A stretch of DNA of 64,000 nt from the NCBI GenBank assembly GCA_934045905.1, contig OW203767.1, positions 17,115,073 through 17,179,072 on the forward strand, given 5' to 3'. The position numbers were made by a program, and so were the translations under genes. The DNA comes from Leuctra nigra (lineage: Eukaryota > Arthropoda > Insecta > Plecoptera > Leuctridae). A model generated the notes under the pieces. The model saw nothing but the letters and a program-made list of their open reading frames with translations. It did no database searches and was not told where the DNA came from. Shown here in pieces: positions 62,801-64,000 of the stretch; within the stretch, counting starts at the first letter, position 1, and each line of letters opens with the position of its first letter.

Positions 62801-63741
62801 AAGGGGACTAAAAATACCCCAACCAGCCGCAGTTCCCCTCCCTTCCCAGTCCCGACGCAATACCGACGTTTACATCAATCCTGGGATAAGAAGGCGACGC
62901 AAAAACTGGCGTAAAAAGCGAACGCGTACGCGGTAAAGCATGGCTAAAGACAGGAAGAAGGTAAAGAAAATGTGTGATAAAAACTAAGAAGAAGTGTAAA
63001 GTAATTGGAGAGGAACAGGAAGATAGGTTGTTATCGGAATCAGTTTTTTTGATATTTGTCGTGAAGAATGTGAAGAAATATCAGTAGGAAAAATCACAAG
63101 CTGATAACCCGATTCAAACACGAGTAAATCATCAAAGAAAACTCAAAAGTTTTTGGTAGGTAGTCTTGTAGAACCCAAGAAAAAGTAGGAAATTGTTCCC
63201 TAATTATAATCATAATAGCATCACAAAATATACAACATATTCAAGGTCACGCATCATTTCTAAAAAGTATCTATAATTAGTAAATGTGGTGTATATGTAA
63301 TTATACATAATTATTCCAAACGTTTCCATGATAAATTAATTTTCGAAGAAATGCATTTTGATTTTGAAGTTTTATGGAAAAGGAAAACTTCTAGGTAGGC
63401 AATTAAGATGAAATGAAGGGATGTTCGGTTCTTTCGGGCGTAAATTTTTTTATCGATATCATCACAACTTAAAATTTGATTTTTATTGTTTCCTATTCAT
63501 GAGTTTAAACTTTGCAAGCGGTACGGTGATGTTGTCCAAATCCAATACAACATTGATTGATCATCGGGAATACATATTTGAGTTGCTGCTCACCGCAAGT
63601 TCCCCAGGTCTCCACCAGGGCGCAGGGTTCCTCGCCGGGGTCCCGACAACACTCGATGACATCACGACACGTGGTGTCCGGCGTGACAGGCACGTCAGTG
63701 ACCAGCACGTCGTCGCCCTCGCCGTAGACACGTACGATTAG
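14778..63741 (-). CDS. ASPP: ASPP: apoptosis-stimulating protein of p53 family (18 exons; first Met exon missing)
   Basis: An orthologue of vertebrate ASPP1/ASPP2, scaffold proteins that dock protein phosphatase 1, Ras-type GTPases, p53 and junctional partners. Insects have a single ASPP gene; in flies it acts with Csk/RASSF8 at adherens junctions. Eighteen minus-strand exons join in phase: 63741-63594, 56643-56524, 51133-50975, 30763-30708, 28688-28421, 27569-27385, 25306-25107, 24706-24565, 24158-23569, 22745-22598, 21266-20965, 20595-20339, 18733-18416, 17279-17124, 16774-16636, 16379-16213, 15694-15495, 14816-14778. They total 3594 nt, or 1197 residues plus stop; human ASPP2 has about 1130. 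Visible-residue map: RA/ubiquitin-like fold 1-89; linker to 161; coiled coil about 165-375; Pro/Asn/Ser-rich 380-965; RVSF docking motif near 990, followed by DPLALLLD; ankyrin repeats to about 1118; SH3 about 1125-1190. The N-terminal 63741 acceptor is in phase 0, so an upstream exon with the start codon must lie beyond 64000. Confidence 0.95.
15495..15694 (-). CDS. ASPP: ASPP exon Q: SH3 domain
   Basis: Encodes [20 protein letters not shown] then [20 protein letters not shown] and [20 protein letters not shown]. The SH3 hallmarks ALYDY-like (AVFSYE), the WWW cluster and the PRNLL end are intact. Acceptor tttgctctgcag, donor GGG|GTGAGC; reading on past the donor would stop after four more residues. 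Confidence 0.97.
16213..16379 (-). CDS. ASPP: ASPP exon P: last ankyrin repeats
   Basis: Encodes [20 protein letters not shown] then [20 protein letters not shown] and [15 protein letters not shown], matching the vertebrate ankyrin-to-SH3 junction. Acceptor ctatgttcag, donor A|GTACGT. Vertebrates read FLYGVQEK at the junction; this gene would read YLYSVQEK. Confidence 0.97.
16636..16774 (-). CDS. ASPP: ASPP exon O: ankyrin repeats
   Basis: Encodes [20 protein letters not shown] then [17 protein letters not shown], a canonical ankyrin repeat almost identical to the vertebrate ASPP block. Acceptor ggtgttgtttcag, donor TG|GTGAGT, with the Trp codon split. Confidence 0.97.
17124..17279 (-). CDS. 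ASPP: ASPP exon N: RVxF PP1-docking motif and start of the ankyrin region
   Basis: Encodes [20 protein letters not shown] then [24 protein letters not shown] corresponds to the vertebrate RVKF that docks PP1 catalytic subunits, and DPLALLLD is the hallmark that follows it. Acceptor ttctccgccag, donor G|GTGCGT. Confidence 0.95.
17618..18312. mobile_element. 695-bp mariner/Tigger-like MITE
   Basis: Terminal inverted repeats of 28 bp (left CCGTATTAACTCGTGTATAA; right end its reverse complement) are flanked by TA duplications at 17616-17617 and 18313-18314. Extra subterminal copies of GTGTATAAGACGCA occur near 17644, 17703 and 18237. There is no transposase frame, so it is non-autonomous. It sits in the intron between ASPP exons N and M. 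Confidence 0.92.
18416..18733 (-). CDS. ASPP: ASPP exon M: Asn tract and acidic Ser-rich segment
   Basis: Starts [20 protein letters not shown] and then runs through [20 protein letters not shown] and an acidic Ser/Glu region to NQDKQSPG. Acceptor tttcttttccag, donor G|GTAATT. The poly-Asn run is coded by AAC/AAT repeats. Confidence 0.9.
19056..20281. mobile_element. 1.2-kb element with long inverted arms (foldback-like)
   Basis: The left arm 19056-19233 and right arm 20117-20281 are inverted copies at roughly 80-90% identity by eye (shared text CACATCTGCCACCAATTGTA, GGGTCATTCTCCACTAAATG). The ~880-bp loop has no long frame but repeats TCATTCCCCTA four times (near 19390, 19779, 19931 and 19955). 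It lies in the intron between ASPP exons M and L, 58 bp from exon L. The class is unknown. Confidence 0.85.
20339..20595 (-). CDS. ASPP: ASPP exon L: proline-rich region, continued
   Basis: Starts [20 protein letters not shown] and continues with [16 protein letters not shown], then [20 protein letters not shown] and SNLNGNGNG. Acceptor cttctttcttttcag, donor G|GTAAGT. It abuts the inverted-repeat element at 19056-20281. Confidence 0.92.
20965..21266 (-). CDS. ASPP: ASPP exon K: proline-rich region
   Basis: Reads [20 protein letters not shown] followed by dense proline motifs ([31 protein letters not shown]) that could bind SH3 or WW domains, including an intramolecular contact with the protein's own SH3 domain. 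Acceptor gcgttgttccag, donor AG|GTGTGT. Confidence 0.92.
22598..22745 (-). CDS. ASPP: ASPP exon J: Ser/Thr-rich middle region
   Basis: Reads [20 protein letters not shown] then a run rich in Ser and Thr ending SNSHQ. Acceptor tttgaattccag, donor CAG|GTGAGC. Phases join exons I and K. Confidence 0.88.
23569..24158 (-). CDS. ASPP: ASPP exon I: long disordered middle region, Asn-rich
   Basis: The largest exon (590 nt). It begins [20 protein letters not shown]. It contains a FYLPEFGG block and a poly-Asn stretch ([15 protein letters not shown]) and ends ALGHPGLR. Acceptor aatgttttgcag, donor AG|GTAAAT. The poly-Asn tract is likely to vary in length. Confidence 0.9.
24565..24706 (-). CDS. ASPP: ASPP exon H: Gln/Pro/His-rich linker
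   Basis: Reads [20 protein letters not shown] then a [16 protein letters not shown] segment. Acceptor cttgatgttgcag, donor CAG|GTACTT. Phases join exons G and I. It is a low-complexity region predicted to be disordered. Confidence 0.88.
25107..25306 (-). CDS. ASPP: ASPP exon G: coiled coil, end
   Basis: Reads [20 protein letters not shown] then [17 protein letters not shown], matching vertebrate RNKLNQEQNAKLQQQRE and MDKRVNELRDRL. Acceptor gatatgtttcag, donor AG|GTGCGT. Confidence 0.95.
26931..27082. mobile_element. 152-bp MITE with CTGGGGGCTTATTCTCGAAA ends
   Basis: The ends are inverted copies: left CTGGGGGCTTATTCTCGAAA, right its reverse complement. The similarity extends inward through ATCACGTCA and AGTTATGA. 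No coding capacity. It is intronic in ASPP (between exons G and F). Confidence 0.85.
27385..27569 (-). CDS. ASPP: ASPP exon F: coiled coil, middle
   Basis: Reads [20 protein letters not shown] then [20 protein letters not shown] and [10 protein letters not shown], matching vertebrate [14 protein letters not shown]. Acceptor ttgtttcccag, donor CTG|GTGAGT, leaving in phase 0. Confidence 0.95.
27799..27994 (+). mobile_element. tRNA-derived SINE-like insertion inside 50-bp inverted arms
   Basis: It is flanked by a perfect 13-bp direct repeat AGGATTCATCATG (27786-27798 and 27995-28007), a target-site duplication of the retrotransposon type. Inside, 27839-27888 and 27945-27994 are inverted copies matching at 49 of 50 positions. 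The core and right arm together fold as a tRNA cloverleaf: A box TAGCTCAGCTGG, anticodon loop CTGGATA (GGA), T arm GTGGGTTCGAGTCCCAC. It is in the ASPP intron between exons F and E. Confidence 0.85.
28421..28688 (-). CDS. ASPP: ASPP exon E: start of the coiled coil
   Basis: Reads [20 protein letters not shown] and continues as a heptad-rich helix ([34 protein letters not shown]). It is a near-direct match to the vertebrate LAELQEMASRQQQQ block. Acceptor ctccaacag, donor A|GTGAGT. The acceptor and first ~54 nt of this exon are repeated six times in the intron upstream (28689-29447). Confidence 0.95.
28689..29447 (-). repeat. Tandem 95/97-bp array made of the exon E splice acceptor plus exon start
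   Basis: Units start at 28775, 28870, 28967, 29062, 29157, 29254 and (partly) 29400 and are 95 or 97 bp, the last one longer. On the minus strand each of the six fuller units reads a ..caacag acceptor (or ..caatag once), then CCTCGTGACGGTGTGTCGCT and the following exon E text as far as MATRQQ. Each then runs into RVV and a stop. The spacer is a degenerate CGTCATACTCGTCATGTT-type repeat. Confidence 0.95.
29448..30707 (-). other. ASPP intron between exons D and E, remaining part
   Basis: Beyond the tandem array this intron is AT-rich with no recognisable element or exon. Confidence 0.7.
30708..30763 (-). CDS. ASPP: ASPP exon D: 56-nt micro-exon
   Basis: This short exon was found by phase logic: exon C ends in phase 1 and exon E starts in phase 0, so a 3n+2 exon was required. 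Acceptor ggatgttccag, donor CTG|GTGAGT. It reads [19 protein letters not shown], resembling the vertebrate KRNGVKVPGEYRRK segment just before the coiled coil. A TGACGTGT-like repeat lies immediately upstream of the acceptor. Confidence 0.88.
31836..32352. mobile_element. 517-bp hAT-like MITE
   Basis: The ends TAGGGTTGCCAACT and AGTTGGCAACCCTA are perfect inverts. They are flanked by an 8-bp duplication GTAGAGAG (31828-31835 and 32353-32360), as expected for hAT transposons. The interior holds several TCCGGAATT copies near both ends and a GC-rich patch (32160-32215). No transposase. Confidence 0.9.
32365..32636. repeat. Three-copy tandem repeat, 100-120-bp unit
   Basis: Units with AAGTAG(C/T)GGAAGCGGGA start at 32371, 32471 and 32591, each followed by AAATTCAAATATTGA. 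The array begins immediately after the hAT-like element's duplication. Confidence 0.9.
36672..36790. mobile_element. MITE family B, copy 1 (palindromic)
   Basis: The inverted ends share TTCTAGAAC, CCCAATTC and GATGGAATC, around a GGCCATAAGG-like centre. It is related to the copies at 41036-41150 and 42619-42743 by the same end and centre words. Confidence 0.65.
38842..39123 (+). mobile_element. tRNA-derived SINE, 282 bp
   Basis: The tRNA-like head has an A box (GGCTGAGTGGTAACG) and a B box (GGGTTCGATTCC). The body is C/T-rich and the tail ends GCGACGTTAAGCCCCAGAC plus A-run. It is flanked by the direct repeat AATAATGAGCCT (38830-38841 and 39124-39135). Confidence 0.9.
40667..40887. mobile_element. 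MITE family A, copy 3 (divergent)
   Basis: The ends are inverted (ACGTACACTCCCCCAAATAA versus the reverse complement of the right end). The interior text GGTGAGCTCTGATTTCATTG and GGATTGATTGTCAA is shared with the copies at 7016 and 11123. The terminal words have diverged, suggesting a subfamily. Confidence 0.75.
40888..41035 (+). mobile_element. Helitron-like 3' end fragment
   Basis: It begins with a CTGTCTGTCTGT run and ends GCAACGCCGGGCGGGTCAGC followed by TAGT, an end widely seen on Helitron-like repeats in arthropods (from memory). It directly abuts MITE copy 3. No protein is encoded; the class call is tentative. Confidence 0.4.
41036..41150. mobile_element. MITE family B, copy 2
   Basis: The inverted ends TATAACTTAAAAATTCC and its degenerate complement (ATTC..CGTTATAGAATA) surround a CACAGCCATATG centre. 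It shares words with the copy at 42619-42743. Confidence 0.6.
42619..42743. mobile_element. MITE family B, copy 3
   Basis: A palindrome of about 125 bp: GGGGCC at the left end and GGCCCC at the right. The inner arms CACGATTCTGGAATCCGATTC and its inverted partner flank CCATATGGCC. Confidence 0.75.
44556..44995. repeat. Four-copy tandem repeat, ~97-124-bp unit
   Basis: Units carrying TGGAGATTTCAATGCACTGA and TGAGCAACATC start near 44560, 44666, 44790 and 44887. Spacers are rich in GGTTTTCC words. Internal deletions and insertions vary the length. Confidence 0.9.
46722..46890. mobile_element. Possible MITE with TTGGAAAATCTTG ends
   Basis: Imperfect inverted ends (GTTGGAAAATCTTGAAAGAT and the complement of GATCTTGACAGGATTTTCC). 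Internal copies of AAGATCTT and AAGATTTT occur. A looser relative of the same words is at 51365-51465. Confidence 0.5.
50619..50636. repeat. (GT)n microsatellite
   Basis: Nine GT units, followed by a second TTTTGTGTGTGTAG run. Confidence 0.9.
50975..51133 (-). CDS. ASPP: ASPP exon C: Ser/Thr/Pro-rich linker
   Basis: Reads [20 protein letters not shown] and continues through a Ser/Thr-rich stretch to KMAPDRRG. Acceptor gcggacttcag, donor G|GTGCGT. The phases fit exons B and D exactly. The sequence is poorly conserved, as expected of the linker between the RA domain and the coiled coil. Confidence 0.85.
55368..55375. promoter_or_regulatory. Consensus CRE palindrome TGACGTCA
   Basis: A perfect 8-bp CRE/ATF site lies 190 bp from a CpG-rich block. 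It could be chance, but its placement beside promoter-like DNA makes it worth recording. Confidence 0.4.
55560..55850. promoter_or_regulatory. CpG-rich block; possible internal promoter of ASPP
   Basis: About 290 bp with dense CpG (for example GGCTGCGGCGTGACACTTGC, GCGGCGCGGTAACTACGGCG) within AT-rich intron, between RA-domain exon B and linker exon C. No conserved exon is visible. The position would suit an alternative first exon giving a protein without the RA domain, as reported for a human N-terminally truncated ASPP2 form; that is inference. Confidence 0.35.
56524..56643 (-). CDS. ASPP: ASPP exon B: second half of the RA/ubiquitin-like domain
   Basis: Reads [20 protein letters not shown] then [14 protein letters not shown], corresponding to the vertebrate segment with the ADNER and VRFFLRH blocks. 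Acceptor cgtggttacag, donor G|GTGAGT. Phases 1 in and 1 out. Flanked by introns of about 7.0 and 5.4 kb. Confidence 0.93.
58011..58540. repeat. Poly-C tracts in a threefold repeated context
   Basis: Runs of 19 C (58011-58029), 20 C (58280-58299) and 11 C (58525-58535). Each is associated with similar words (TTTCAAAGTGTC, CCAAAAATTGCCCT / CCGAAAATCGTCCT, GGCGCTTG / GAGCGCC). This suggests serial copies of one retroelement fragment. Confidence 0.65.
58627..58687 (-). repeat. tRNA-like SINE head
   Basis: On the minus strand: A box AGTGGCTCAGCTGGTAACG and B box GGGCTCGATCC, followed at lower coordinates by non-tRNA sequence and a C-run. No target-site duplication was identified. Confidence 0.55.
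59640..59745. repeat. AT-rich simple repeat (ATAATCATAAAT-like)
   Basis: Irregular repetition of AATCATAAAT and ATATCATAA words over about 100 bp. Confidence 0.8.
63594..63741 (-). CDS. ASPP: ASPP exon A: N-terminal RA/ubiquitin-like domain, first part
   Basis: Encodes [20 protein letters not shown] then [17 protein letters not shown], closely matching the ASPP N-terminal pattern (VPVTPxTxCRDVxxxCxxPGE). Acceptor ttgtccacag, donor G|GTGAGC (phase 1). The exon has a partial in-frame duplicate just upstream (63768-63825). The Met start is not in this exon. Confidence 0.93.
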
Positions 63742-63767
63742 CTGTGGACAATACAGACACGTCAATA

Positions 63768-63825
63768 CAACAGACACGTCAGTGACCAGAACGTCGTCGC
63801 CCTCGCCGTAGACACGTACGATCAG
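63768..63825 (-). repeat. Partial, in-frame duplicate of ASPP exon A with its acceptor
   Basis: After an acceptor-like ..gtctccag the minus strand reads [17 protein letters not shown] again, exactly 84 nt upstream of exon A and in the same frame. The frame between the two is open. It is either intronic debris or an alternative 3' splice choice. Confidence 0.85.
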
Positions 63826-63835
63826 CTGGAGACAA

Positions 63836-64000
63836 TACAGACACGTCAATACACGTCAATACAACAGACACGTCAATACAACAGACACGTCAATACACGT
63901 CAATACAACAGACACGTCAATACAACAGACACGTCAATACACGTCAATACAACAGACACGTCAATACAACAGATACGTCAATACACGTCAATACAACAGA
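63836..64000. repeat. Minisatellite of ACACGTCAATACAACAG units
   Basis: Irregular repetition of CACGTCAATACAACAGA and CACGTCAATA to the window end, running upstream of the duplicated exon A acceptor. On the minus strand it is a series of TGACGTGT words. Confidence 0.92.

Larger units (their letters stand above)
56644..63593 (-). other. 7-kb ASPP intron between exons A and B
   Basis: Contains a cluster of poly-C tracts with repeated text (58011-58540), a tRNA-like head on the minus strand (58627-58687) and an AT microsatellite-like patch (59640-59745). I saw no exon or nested gene. Confidence 0.65.

Overview
This window is eukaryotic nuclear DNA, almost certainly from an insect. It holds interrupted genes with GT/AG splice sites, long AT-rich introns, many short transposon-derived repeats and one 200-base assembly gap (13523-13722). 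Frequent 'taggtacctac'-type words and long pure C or G runs make me lean towards a hemipteran, but that is an impression, not a proof. There are no bacterial operons, CRISPR arrays or ribosome binding sites.

Two protein genes can be supported, both on the minus strand. (1) At 869-3320 there is one large exon of a lysine/serine-rich nuclear protein. It carries two 'ASLNA' motifs and most resembles the winged-eye / BAHCC1 / TNRC18 family of BAH-domain chromatin proteins; the BAH domain itself is not in this exon. (2) From 63741 down to 14778 runs an almost complete ASPP gene (apoptosis-stimulating protein of p53; the vertebrate homologues are TP53BP2/ASPP2 and PPP1R13B/ASPP1). I resolved 18 coding exons. 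Their phases agree at all 17 junctions and they sum to 3594 nt (1197 residues plus stop). In protein order they encode a ubiquitin-like/RA-type N-terminal domain, a linker, a three-exon coiled coil, a long proline/asparagine-rich middle, an RVxF-type PP1-docking site (RVSF), ankyrin repeats and a C-terminal SH3 domain. Only the initiating Met exon is missing; it should lie beyond 64000.

Layout: 1-868 no resolved gene; 869-3320 winged-eye/BAHCC1-like exon; 3321-3660 CpG-rich segment with competing splice and start signals; 3661-13522 gene-poor, with MITEs, a hairpin, a minisatellite and an isolated promoter-like cluster near 8.57-8.72 kb; 13723-14777 probable ASPP 3' UTR; 14778-28688 the densely packed 14 C-terminal exons; 28689-63593 three long introns plus three short exons, full of non-autonomous elements; 63594-64000 the most N-terminal visible exon and a minisatellite.

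The most unusual signal is architectural. At two separate ASPP exons (28688 and 63741) the 3' splice site plus the first part of the exon has been tandemly copied into the upstream intron, with spacers built from TGACGTGT-like words. A short version of the same words lies immediately upstream of a third exon (30763). At 63.8 kb the extra copy is open and in frame (84-nt offset), so use of the distal acceptor would insert 28 residues. Other good observations are a SINE-like insertion with 13-bp target-site duplications whose tRNA-like core lies between 50-bp inverted arms, a 1.2-kb inverted-repeat element, a mariner-like MITE, a hAT-like MITE and two dispersed MITE families.
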